A DNA stretch of 12,893 nucleotides from JBBRWV01 sp038248985. GTDB lineage: Bacteria > Planctomycetota > Phycisphaerae > WQYP01. The notes beneath the pieces were generated by a model. That model saw nothing but the letters and a program-made list of their open reading frames with translations. It was not told the origin of the DNA and did no database searches. The stretch is from NCBI GenBank assembly GCA_038248985.1, contig JBBRWV010000108.1, forward strand, positions 1 through 12,893. Reading direction: 5' to 3'. Of this stretch, positions 6,730 to 12,510 are shown piece by piece (the first letter of the stretch is position 1; each line of letters begins with the position of its first letter). A program made the translations under genes and the position numbers.

Positions 6730-7740
6730 TCACCGCCTCAACAACCGAAACCGCTCCGGACTCTCCGCCGCATCCGTCCGATGACTCACCACCATCGCCT
6801 CCATCACACTCGCAATCTCCCCCAACCGATGCGCCCACCCCCGCGCCGGCGAGGGCTTCGCCTCATATTGCTCCACAAAACGCCGCAACGTCGCCGTCGC
6901 CTGCTCCACCCCGCTCTCCCGATTCGACACCCCCTCGTCAATCACCTTCCCATCCGCATCACAAAACGAATAACGCTCCCCATCCAGCCGCAACGACCCC
7001 GCCTGCCCGATCAACAGCAGCTCCCGCCGCGCCGCCACCCGGTCCGACAACGTCACGCTCGCCGTCGCATCATCCGAAAATCGCAGCGTCAGCGACGCCG
7101 AGCCCGTAATGTCCGCAAAATCACCGCCCCCTGCCACCGTCCCCCGAATCGTCGCATACACGCTCGACGGCACATCAATCAAGCCCGCCAGCGTGCTCAC
7201 CGCATCCCACGCCAACGCCGACAAACTCCGCACCGCCAGCTCATGCCGACCCGACGTCTTCGCCAACGCATGGTTCATCCCCAGCCACGTCATGCTCACA
7301 AACCGTATCGGCCGCAAATACTCGTCCGCATCCGCGCAATGCTTGTACGCAAACGAATCCGCAAACCGCGGCCACTGATACAATAAATGCGTCTGCGGCT
7401 GCAAACTCGCCGCCAGCGTCGCCGCCTCCTGATAGTCATGCACCACCGGACCCAGCGACAACAACCCGATGTTCTGCTCCACGCACACCGTCAAAAATTC
7501 AATCGTCGCGTTCTCCGGACGATCAATCAACAACACCTGCGGCTGCGTCTCCCGCAACAACTTCCGCAAATCGTCATACGCCGCCGCCCCCACCCGATCC
7601 GCCAAATCCCGCGCCGCCGCCTGCGTCCGATGCCCCACCCCCACCAGCTCCACCTCCCCGCTCGCGCGCAGCCTCCCCACCGCCTCCAGCCAATCCTGCT
7701 GAATCCCATCCAATCCCACAATCGCCAGACGTATCGCCAT
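6730..7740 (-). CDS. Gfo/Idh/MocA-fold protein lacking the usual catalytic residues
   Basis: The product (336 residues from ATG at 7738-7740, or one more from the adjoining GTG at 7741-7743) has the layout of Gfo/Idh oxidoreductases. It has an N-terminal Rossmann domain (RLAIVGLDGIQQDW near residue 5, VELVGVGHR, YDDLRKLL, PQVLLIDRP) and a C-terminal alpha/beta domain. Numbered from the GTG, the site that is normally EKP reads LGP (97-99), so the catalytic lysine is glycine. The later motif that normally carries His (HxxD-type) reads SALAWD (175-180), with no histidine. The nucleotide loop is also not a clean GxGxxG. It may bind a ligand without catalysis, or act on something unusual. It starts 6-9 bases after metG, so it is almost certainly co-transcribed, although no functional link is obvious. 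Confidence 0.82.
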   Translation of the reverse strand: MAIRLAIVGLDGIQQDWLEAVGRLRASGEVELVGVGHRTQAAARDLADRVGAAAYDDLRKLLRETQPQVLLIDRPENATIEFLTVCVEQNIGLLSLGPVVHDYQEAATLAASLQPQTHLLYQWPRFADSFAYKHCADADEYLRPIRFVSMTWLGMNHALAKTSGRHELAVRSLSALAWDAVSTLAGLIDVPSSVYATIRGTVAGGGDFADITGSASLTLRFSDDATASVTLSDRVAARRELLLIGQAGSLRLDGERYSFCDADGKVIDEGVSNRESGVEQATATLRRFVEQYEAKPSPARGWAHRLGEIASVMEAMVVSHRTDAAESPERFRLLRR

Positions 7741-7749
7741 CACTCGCTC

Positions 7750-9867
7750 TCAATGCACCCGCTGCCCCGGCTGCGCTCCCGTGTCCGGACTCAACACAAA
7801 AACCTCCGCCCCGCCCGGACCCGCCGCGCAAATCATCCCCTCGCTCGTCCCGAACTTCCCCATCGTCCGCGGCGCCAAGTTCGCACAAATCATCACCAGC
7901 CGCCCCACCAGCGCCTCCGCCGAATACGCCTTCTTAATCCCCGCCAAAATCGTCCGCTGACCCAGCGGCCCCAAATCCACCGTCAGCTTCATCAGCTTGT
8001 CTGATTTCTCCAACGCCTCCGCCGTCAACACCTTCGCGATTCGCAAATCCACCGCCAAAAACTGCTCAAAATTGATCGTCGCCGCCACCGGCTCATCCCC
8101 CGCCCCCGCCCCACCCGCACCCACCGCCGTCGGCACCGATGTCGTCACCGCCACCACCGGCACCGGCGTCCCACCCCCCGCACCCGTATCCGCCGCCCCA
8201 CCCGCAACCTCCGCCTTCGCTCCCAAACTCGCTTTCGAATCTTCCACCATCGCCTCCACAGCTTTCATGTCCAACCGCTGCACCAAATGCTCAAACGCAT
8301 TGATCGCGTGCGGCTCCATCGCGTCCTGCACATTCACCCACGACTGCGGGCCAATCGCCAGACACTTCTCCACCTTCACCGCAAACTCCGGCAAAATCGG
8401 CTTCAAATAAATCGTCAAAATCCGCCCCGCCTCCAACGCCGCGCTCAACACCCCCCGCGCCCCCTCCGCATCCACCTTCACCAGCTTCCACGGCGCCTGG
8501 TCCTCCACATACTTGTTCGCCCGATCCGCCAGCGTGCAAATCGCCCGCGTCACCGCCGCAAAATTCCGCCCCTCATACGCCGCCGCAATCTCCTCCGACG
8601 CCCCCCGTATCTCCCGCAACAACGGCACCGCATCCGCCACCGGCGGCCCCAACTTGCTCTCCAGCAGCCGCGTCAGCATCGGCGCACACCGGCTCATCAA
8701 ATTCGCCAGCTTGTTCACCAGCTCCCCATTGATCCGACCCGAAAAATCCTCAAACGATAAATCCAAATCCTCCGGCGTCGGCCCCAGCTTCGTCGCAAAA
8801 TAGTACCGCAAATACTGCGGATCCAAATGCTTCACGTACACGCTCGCATTGATGAACGTCCCCCGGCTCTTGCTCATCTTCTCCCCGTTCACCGTCAAAA
8901 AACCGTGAATCGCCAGCTTCTTCGGCACCCGCAACCCCGCCGCATGGAGCATCGTCGGCCAGAACAACGCATGAAAATACTGAATGTCCTTCCCGATGAA
9001 ATGATAAATCTCCAGCTCCGGCCGATTCCAATATTCCTGCGCCCCCGCCGCATCCAGCCCCAGCTTGTTCCCCATGCTCGCCAAATACCCGATCGGCGCA
9101 TCAAACCAGTTATAAAAATACTTCCCCTCCTCGCCCGGTATCGCAAATCCAAAAAAACGCGCATCCCGCGAGATGTCCCAGTCCCGCAACTCCTCCTGAA
9201 ACCACTCCTTCAACTTGTTCGCCACCGGCACGTCCACCATCCCCCCCTCATACAACTTCAACAACATTTCCCGCGCCGGCTCCAACCGCAAAAATATGTG
9301 CTCGCTCTTCTTCATCACCGGCGTAGCACCCGAAAACTCCGACCGCGGCTCCAGCAAATCCGTCGGCGAATACGCCTTCCCACACACCTCGCAGCCGTCC
9401 CCATACTGATCCACCGACTTGCACGACGGACACGTCCCCCGAATAAATCGATCCGCCAAAAACGTCTTCTCCACCGGATCGTAAAACTGCTCCACCTCCT
9501 TCCGCACCGTGTACCCCGCCTCCTTCACCCGCCCATAAATCGCGCTCGACAACTCCTCGTTCAGCGCCGAATGTGTCGTGTAAAAATTATCGAACGCCAC
9601 CCCAAACTTCGCGAAATCATCCTTGTGCTGCTGCAGCATCTCCCGAATAAACGCCTCCGGCTCCACCCCCCGCTTCTTCGCGTTGATCATGATCGGCGTC
9701 CCATGCGAATCATCCCCGCACACATACAAAACCTCATGCCCCATCAACCGCTGAAACCGCACCCAGATATCCGTCTGGATATATTCCACCAGATGCCCAA
9801 TATGAATCGACCCGTTCGCATACGGTAAGGCCGACGTAACCAGAATATGACGCACCTGCAACAGCAT
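7750..9867 (-). CDS. metG: Methionine--tRNA ligase with C-terminal tRNA-binding domain
   Basis: MetG charges tRNA-Met with methionine. The 705-residue product has the class I signature HIGH at 22-25 (in SIHIGHLVEY) and KMSKS at 330-334. A zinc knuckle CPSC (146-149) and CEVC (159-162) mark the CxxC...CxxC form of the enzyme. The anticodon-binding helical domain spans about 385-545, with the family segment NKYVEDQAPWKL. An Ala/Gly/Val-rich linker (about 547-595) then leads to an EMAP/Trbp111-type OB domain (about 597-705: FEQFLAVDLRIAKV, SDKLMKLTVDLG, RTILAGIKKAYS). The start is ATG 9865-9867 because AGGAG precedes it by 5 bases and the HILVTSALPY motif follows at once; the frame is open 48 codons further upstream but looks non-coding there. 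It heads a minus-strand group with the Gfo/Idh gene and perhaps the HlyD gene. Confidence 0.97.
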   Translation of the reverse strand: MLLQVRHILVTSALPYANGSIHIGHLVEYIQTDIWVRFQRLMGHEVLYVCGDDSHGTPIMINAKKRGVEPEAFIREMLQQHKDDFAKFGVAFDNFYTTHSALNEELSSAIYGRVKEAGYTVRKEVEQFYDPVEKTFLADRFIRGTCPSCKSVDQYGDGCEVCGKAYSPTDLLEPRSEFSGATPVMKKSEHIFLRLEPAREMLLKLYEGGMVDVPVANKLKEWFQEELRDWDISRDARFFGFAIPGEEGKYFYNWFDAPIGYLASMGNKLGLDAAGAQEYWNRPELEIYHFIGKDIQYFHALFWPTMLHAAGLRVPKKLAIHGFLTVNGEKMSKSRGTFINASVYVKHLDPQYLRYYFATKLGPTPEDLDLSFEDFSGRINGELVNKLANLMSRCAPMLTRLLESKLGPPVADAVPLLREIRGASEEIAAAYEGRNFAAVTRAICTLADRANKYVEDQAPWKLVKVDAEGARGVLSAALEAGRILTIYLKPILPEFAVKVEKCLAIGPQSWVNVQDAMEPHAINAFEHLVQRLDMKAVEAMVEDSKASLGAKAEVAGGAADTGAGGGTPVPVVAVTTSVPTAVGAGGAGAGDEPVAATINFEQFLAVDLRIAKVLTAEALEKSDKLMKLTVDLGPLGQRTILAGIKKAYSAEALVGRLVMICANLAPRTMGKFGTSEGMICAAGPGGAEVFVLSPDTGAQPGQRVH

Positions 9868-9872
9868 CGAAA

Positions 9873-9877
9873 CTCCT
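9873..9877 (-). promoter_or_regulatory. Shine-Dalgarno AGGAG that fixes the metG start
   Basis: On the minus strand AGGAG lies 5 bases before the ATG at 9865-9867. It selects this codon over the upstream in-frame start at about 10011. Confidence 0.6.
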
Positions 9878-10063
9878 GCTCCAAATTCAACTCCCCGATG
9901 ATAAGCGCCACCCCCCCCTCCCAGCAAAACCCGCCTCACCCCCGTCGTACGACACCACAACACGGCGCACTCTCCCTTGCGAAACCCACCTGCGCCTACA
10001 ATGATCTCCACTATTTCCCCAGGATCGCCCTTACTCCCTCACCCCCACAAAAAGAGCCTCCCT
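9878..10063. other. Intergenic stretch upstream of metG
   Basis: About 190 bases separate metG from the Imm5-like remnant. The stretch is C-rich on the plus strand, like the rest of the window. The only local structure I see is a perfect 10-base palindrome GTCGTACGAC at 9944-9953, about 80 bases upstream of the metG start, which could be an operator or chance. I find no clear -35/-10 pair on the minus strand for metG. Confidence 0.3.
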
Positions 10064-10349
10064 ATGCGCGACCAACGATTCGTCGCAATCCACCGCGGCG
10101 GCCCACTGGATCTCACCCGCCACCGCCTCCTCGCCCACTGGGCCGCCGACTGCGCAGAACGAGTCGTGCCCTTTTCTGCCAAACACGATGCACCCCTGCG
10201 CCACGCCATCGCCGCCACCCGTGCGCGCCGCCCACGCCTCCACCGCCGACGAGCACGCCTGGCAAATCGCCCAACTCCCCCCGGAAATCCGCGATCTGGT
10301 CCTCTCCGCGCTCCACCACCCACGCTTTAAATCCTTCCCCAAAGCATAA
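10064..10349 (+). pseudogene. Imm5-like putative immunity protein gene with an out-of-frame internal deletion
   Basis: The 5' part starts at ATG 10064 (AAAGAG 7 bases upstream) and reads MRDQRFVAIHRGGPLDLTRH, then RLLAHWAADCAERVVPF and RHAIAATRA. This closely resembles the N-terminus of the family annotated as putative immunity protein (Imm5-like). The 3' part is in another frame: from about 10227 it reads AAHASTADEHAWQIAQLPPE, then IRDLVLSALHHPRFKSFPKA and TAA at 10347-10349. That matches the family C-terminus. The central helices are missing, and the total of 286 bases is not a multiple of three. The junction lies near 10221-10230 in GTGCGCGCCG. The plain reading is an immunity-type gene broken by a deletion, with no toxin partner in view. 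The family name is from memory of its N-terminal motif. Confidence 0.65.
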
Positions 10350-10394
10350 TAAAAGCCCCAGTGGAATGACGTAGAGAATGGACTCCATGCTCAT
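10338..10394 (-). pseudogene. Truncated hydrophobic N-terminus of an unknown gene
   Basis: On the minus strand an ATG at 10392-10394 opens a frame beginning MSMESILYVIPLGLLLCFG, a plausible transmembrane or signal segment. It overlaps the stop of the 69-codon ORF in an ATGA arrangement, which is typical of translationally coupled genes. Beyond about 10338 the frame continues only as the antisense of the Imm5-like remnant and loses coding character. I take it as a gene start cut off by a deletion. It may also be chance. Confidence 0.25.
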
Positions 10395-10600
10395 ATACGC
10401 TCGACGCCAACCACGAACTCCGCCAACGCGCGATTATCCTCGAAAAATTCATCCCGGCCTTCCTGCGTGAGCTCACATACGCACCGCTTCTGATTTTCAA
10501 CGGTTGGAATAATGGGCGTGAGGCGAAACCGTGCGTTCGTCGCAGTCTCCACCTCCGTCTTTGAAATAACTTCCCTTCCACCGCGGAGTGATGGCGGCAT
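10391..10600 (-). CDS. Hypothetical protein of 69 residues, possibly a truncated gene
   Basis: The minus-strand frame starts at ATG 10598-10600 and ends with TGA at 10391-10393. The product has a balanced, non-repetitive composition, with segments such as SKTEVETATNARFRL and LTQEGRDEFFEDNRALAEF and an acidic C-terminus. Codon use is mixed in the third position (ATT, GAT, TTT, GAG), unlike the strongly skewed genes on either side. That suggests either a different history or relaxed constraint. No strong Shine-Dalgarno precedes the ATG, so the true N-terminus may be missing. The stop overlaps the next start as ATGA. I do not recognise the family. It sits among gene remnants and could itself be a fragment. 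Confidence 0.4.
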   Translation of the reverse strand: MPPSLRGGREVISKTEVETATNARFRLTPIIPTVENQKRCVCELTQEGRDEFFEDNRALAEFVVGVERI

Positions 10601-10603
10601 GTT

Positions 10604-10720
10604 GTCTCGCGATCAGTTCAAGCTCACGGCGAAGCAATCACGATGGACGCCGACGGACGCCCGCAGGTGCCGGCGCGGCCGATTATTCCGGGCGTGCCCG
10701 TTTTTCCGAGGGAGGACTAA
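10604..10720 (+). pseudogene. Remnant resembling the N-terminus of isocitrate dehydrogenase
   Basis: The plus-strand frame ending in TAA at 10718-10720 reads VQAHGEAITMDADGRPQVPA followed by RPIIPGV. The family N-terminus of NADP-type isocitrate dehydrogenase has the form GxxITxxxGxxxVPxxPIIPxIEGDG, and the remnant matches it through PIIP. It then breaks where the GDG motif should follow, reading PVFPRED and a stop. In the +1 frame the next codons run on as FFRGRTNYGIIRA, distantly like the expected EGDG...PDI continuation, so a small indel may lie near 10700. No start codon with a Shine-Dalgarno is apparent apart from an internal ATG at 10643. The match is short, so the identification is tentative. 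Confidence 0.35.
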
Positions 10721-10877
10721 CTATGGCATAATACGGGCGTTACCAGCTTGAGGCCGGGGCTCTTTTCAGAAGCGTGCTATGGCAGGGCTTTCCACGTTGA
10801 ACAAGACGGAATTTGCGCAGCAGATACAGAATCGCCATTTTCACATTACCCAGTTCCTCACTTAAAAAAACAGGAAC
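10721..10877. other. Intergenic remnant stretch with no supported gene
   Basis: This stretch lies between the isocitrate-dehydrogenase-like remnant and the terminator. It holds a 28-codon plus-strand frame (10779-10865) and a similar-sized minus-strand frame, neither with good initiation signals or family resemblance. Two runs of seven A at 10864-10870 and 10878-10884 mark its end; the second belongs to the terminator on the other strand. Confidence 0.3.
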
Positions 10878-10908
10878 AAAAAAAGGGACGCGACGGTTTT
10901 AGCGTCTC
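10878..10908 (-). terminator. Intrinsic terminator for the PEP-CTERM-like remnant
   Basis: Read on the minus strand, the arms GAGACGC (complement of 10902-10908) and GCGTCCC (complement of 10885-10891) form a stem around the loop TAAAACCGTC. One A-C mismatch lies near the base. Seven T follow directly (complement of 10878-10884). It lies about 55 bases after the stop at 10964-10966. On the plus strand the same sequence folds with a G-U pair instead, but without a U-run behind it. Confidence 0.6.
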
Positions 10909-10963
10909 GCCCCTGATTACAGGTGATGTTCGTGCATCGCGGTCTGCTGAAATCTCCGAGGAA

Positions 10964-11008
10964 CTAGGCCCGGCGACGGCGGGCGAGCAAGCCCAACCCG
11001 CCGACGAC
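10964..11008 (-). pseudogene. C-terminal tail resembling a PEP-CTERM sorting signal
   Basis: On the minus strand the last 14 codons before TAG (10964-10966) read VVGGLGLLARRRRA. A Gly/Leu hydrophobic run closed by an arginine cluster is the typical end of PEP-CTERM surface proteins, which exosortase systems process. The PEP motif itself and the protein body are absent: the frame meets a stop at 11018-11020, and the region upstream now encodes a transposase N-terminus in another frame. An intrinsic terminator still follows downstream, as expected for a real gene end. The tail is short, so this is a probable rather than certain call. Confidence 0.45.
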
Positions 11009-11064
11009 TCGCACCCTTCATACGCCATCGCCACCGCACGCCGAAACTCGACTGAATACGCCAT
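10999..11064 (-). pseudogene. Transposase N-terminal fragment, IS630-like
   Basis: The minus-strand frame starts at ATG 11062-11064 and reads MAYSVEFRRAVAMAYEGCES, then SA. This resembles the start of IS630-type transposases, where a helix-turn-helix domain begins M-[AP]-Y-S-x-[DE]-[FL]-R. A perfect AGGAGG Shine-Dalgarno lies 8 bases before the start, so this is a genuine gene beginning. After residue 22 the family pattern stops and the frame runs antisense-like through unrelated DNA. The sequence here switches to the PEP-CTERM-like tail in another frame, within the shared stretch GTCGTCGGCGG. The fragment is thus the left remnant of an insertion sequence. The exact IS family is uncertain. 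Confidence 0.5.
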
Positions 11065-11100
11065 GTCATCGACCTCCTGTCAAGGACAATCAGCACCTAC

Positions 11101-11119
11101 GCAATTGCGCTAGCGCTAG
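11101..11119. repeat. Cluster of overlapping palindromes upstream of the transposase fragment
   Basis: Three perfect palindromes overlap here: GCAATTGC (11101-11108), GCGCTAGCGC (11107-11116) and CTAGCGCTAG (11110-11119). The cluster lies about 40-55 bases before the transposase start, where the terminal inverted repeat of an insertion sequence would be expected. It contains a TA dinucleotide of the kind IS630 elements duplicate. The other end is not identifiable in the window. Confidence 0.35.
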
Positions 11120-11148
11120 GGCCGAATGAAAAATGCCCTAACCAAGCG

Positions 11149-11186
11149 ATAATTAATCGACATATCTATATGTATACAATAATTAA
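11149..11186. repeat. AT-rich island with an 8-base direct repeat around a near-palindrome
   Basis: ATAATTAA occurs at 11149-11156 and again at 11179-11186, exactly 30 bases apart. Between the copies lies CATATCTATATG, a palindrome with a two-base centre. The island stands out sharply against the C-rich DNA to its right. It could be a regulatory site, an insertion scar or chance. Confidence 0.3.
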
Positions 11187-11199
11187 GCTGTTTTTCCCG

Positions 11200-11760
11200 C
11201 CTGCCGCCACCCTATTGCAGCCAGTCTCATCGATCACCCTTCCCAAACCCTCCCCCTGCCTCCCACGACCCACCAAACCCCAGACCCGCCCAAACCACCC
11301 AATGCGTCCCCAGCCCCCCATCTCCCCCACCGCTCCGCCAACCCGTCCCGCATCCCGACGCCCCCCAACCCCTCCTCCCCCTCGCCCCGTCACCCACCCT
11401 CCCAAGTTCCCGCCTCCCGCCCGCACCCCCTTTTACTCCCGTCGATTATCAGCCATAGCCCCATCCACCCCCACGCCATCCCCTTCTCCCTTCTTACTAT
11501 CCGCTACTTGCTTCGCGCCTCCCACCCCCCCAACTCAGTCCTCAGTCCTCCCCTTCCTCACAAAATCTTTCACTTCTTCCAAAATTTTACAGAATTCCCC
11601 CCAACCTGCGCGCTATACTCCCATCAAATGAACCGGGTCATGCGCTATTCGCCCCACCCACTGCCCAACCCAACGTCTCACCCCCACCGTGTCACGCAAC
11701 ACTGAACCACTCGCACTGCATAACATAAATAAACCCCACGTCTTACTGAAGGAGAAGGTC
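11200..11760. other. C-rich, G-poor non-coding region before the yqjD-like operon
   Basis: From about 11200 to 11440 the plus strand consists largely of C-runs separated by A and T, with very few G. The opposite strand therefore carries many G-runs and could form G-quadruplexes. The long open frames here come only from the shortage of stop codons in such DNA and encode Pro/Ser/Thr-rich nonsense. Composition becomes more balanced from about 11560. TATACT at 11614-11619 may be a -10 element for the downstream operon, but no -35 sits at 16-18 bases. I find no RNA gene. Confidence 0.4.
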
Positions 11761-12057
11761 ATGTCTGAAGCTATCGGTACCAATTTCTCGTCCGCCGCCG
11801 ACCGCGAAGTCCTCAAACAAAAAGCCGTCGCCGCCAAAGAAGCCGTCGTCGACCTCGCTTCCGAAGCCGGTCGCTTCGCCGCTCACCGCGCCTCCGACCT
11901 CAAAGAACACGCCGCTGATTGGACCCACTCCGCCAAAGAACGCGTCGGCGACGTCAACTCCCAAGTCCTCAGCTACGTCCGCCACAACCCCTACAAATCC
12001 ATCGCCATCGCCGCCGGCGTTGGCCTCCTGGTAGGCATGCTCCTCAAACGCCGTTAA
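11761..12057 (+). CDS. YqjD/ElaB-like membrane-anchored protein (DUF883)
   Basis: The 98-residue product has the DUF883 layout: an Ala/Lys/Glu-rich helical region (about 10-65) ending in a C-terminal anchor. The anchor begins YVRHNPYKSIAIAAGVGLLV (72-91) and closes with GMLLKRR. The 'V(R)xNPYxSxxIAAGVGxLxG' motif and final basic residues are the family hallmark. In E. coli, YqjD is an inner-membrane protein that binds ribosomes in stationary phase. The same role here is inference. The start is ATG 11761 because AAGGAG lies at 11749-11754 with 6-base spacing; an upstream in-frame GTG at 11689 has no such signal. It heads a three-gene operon with a YqjE-like and a YqjK-like gene. Confidence 0.88.
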   Translation: MSEAIGTNFSSAADREVLKQKAVAAKEAVVDLASEAGRFAAHRASDLKEHAADWTHSAKERVGDVNSQVLSYVRHNPYKSIAIAAGVGLLVGMLLKRR

Positions 12058-12090
12058 CCGCAGGCCCCCAGCCTCTACGAGACGACGAAC

Positions 12091-12510
12091 ATGCAACCCG
12101 ATCCCCCCCACGATGACGTCACGCGGCCGCCCCCGGCGCGCCGCCCCCAGGGTGCTGCGCAACTCCTCGCCAGCGCCCTCCGCCTCGCTGAAATCCAGTG
12201 GCAGATCCTCCTCACCCACGCCAAACTCACCGCCCTCCACGTCGCCCTCTTCGCCGCCCTCCTCATCGCCTCCCTCCTCTTCGCCATCCTCGCCGTCATC
12301 TTCCTCTACATCGGCACCTTCAAACTCCTCACCGATGTCGCCCAAATGCCTCCCGTCTGGGCCTACCTCCTCTTCGGCGGCACACACCTCCTCCTCGCCC
12401 TCTCCCTCGCCTTCCTCGCCGTCCGCAAACTCTCCCGCACATCCTCCCTCCCCTCCGCGCCCCCTCCCGCCCAACCCACTACCACCCCTGCGGAGGAGCC
12501 AACCTCATGA
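12091..12510 (+). CDS. YqjE-like 'phage holin family' membrane protein (DUF1469)
   Basis: The 139-residue product starts at ATG 12091, 33 bases after the DUF883 gene. A Pro-rich cytoplasmic N-terminus (about 1-20) precedes an amphipathic helix with RLAEIQWQILLTHAKL (31-46). Two membrane spans follow at about 47-77 and 90-111, and a basic then Pro/Thr-rich tail ends the protein. This is the pattern of the proteins named phage holin family or DUF1469, which in proteobacteria are encoded next to yqjD. Despite the name they are not lysis proteins as far as is known. The Shine-Dalgarno is weak. The stop overlaps the next start by four bases (ATGA), indicating translational coupling. Confidence 0.82.
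   Translation: MQPDPPHDDVTRPPPARRPQGAAQLLASALRLAEIQWQILLTHAKLTALHVALFAALLIASLLFAILAVIFLYIGTFKLLTDVAQMPPVWAYLLFGGTHLLLALSLAFLAVRKLSRTSSLPSAPPPAQPTTTPAEEPTS

Noticed and set aside
8827..9828. 333-codon plus-strand open frame opposite metG
   Set aside because: Arg/His/Pro/Leu-rich shadow of metG, without Shine-Dalgarno or motif.
9977..10001. Possible plus-strand promoter TTGCGA with TACAAT before the Imm5-like remnant
   Set aside because: The spacing is only about 14 bases, too short for a sigma70 promoter.
10779..10865. 28-codon plus-strand frame beginning MAGLSTLNKTEF
   Set aside because: No good Shine-Dalgarno and no family match; an equally short minus-strand frame covers the same DNA.
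11614..11619. TATACT as the -10 of the yqjD-like operon
   Set aside because: No -35 match at 16-18 bases upstream; kept only as a remark in the intergenic entry.
11170..11631. 153-codon plus-strand frame in the C-rich region
   Set aside because: Pro/Ser/Thr-rich product of C-run DNA with no stop codons; no ribosome binding site and no recognisable domain.
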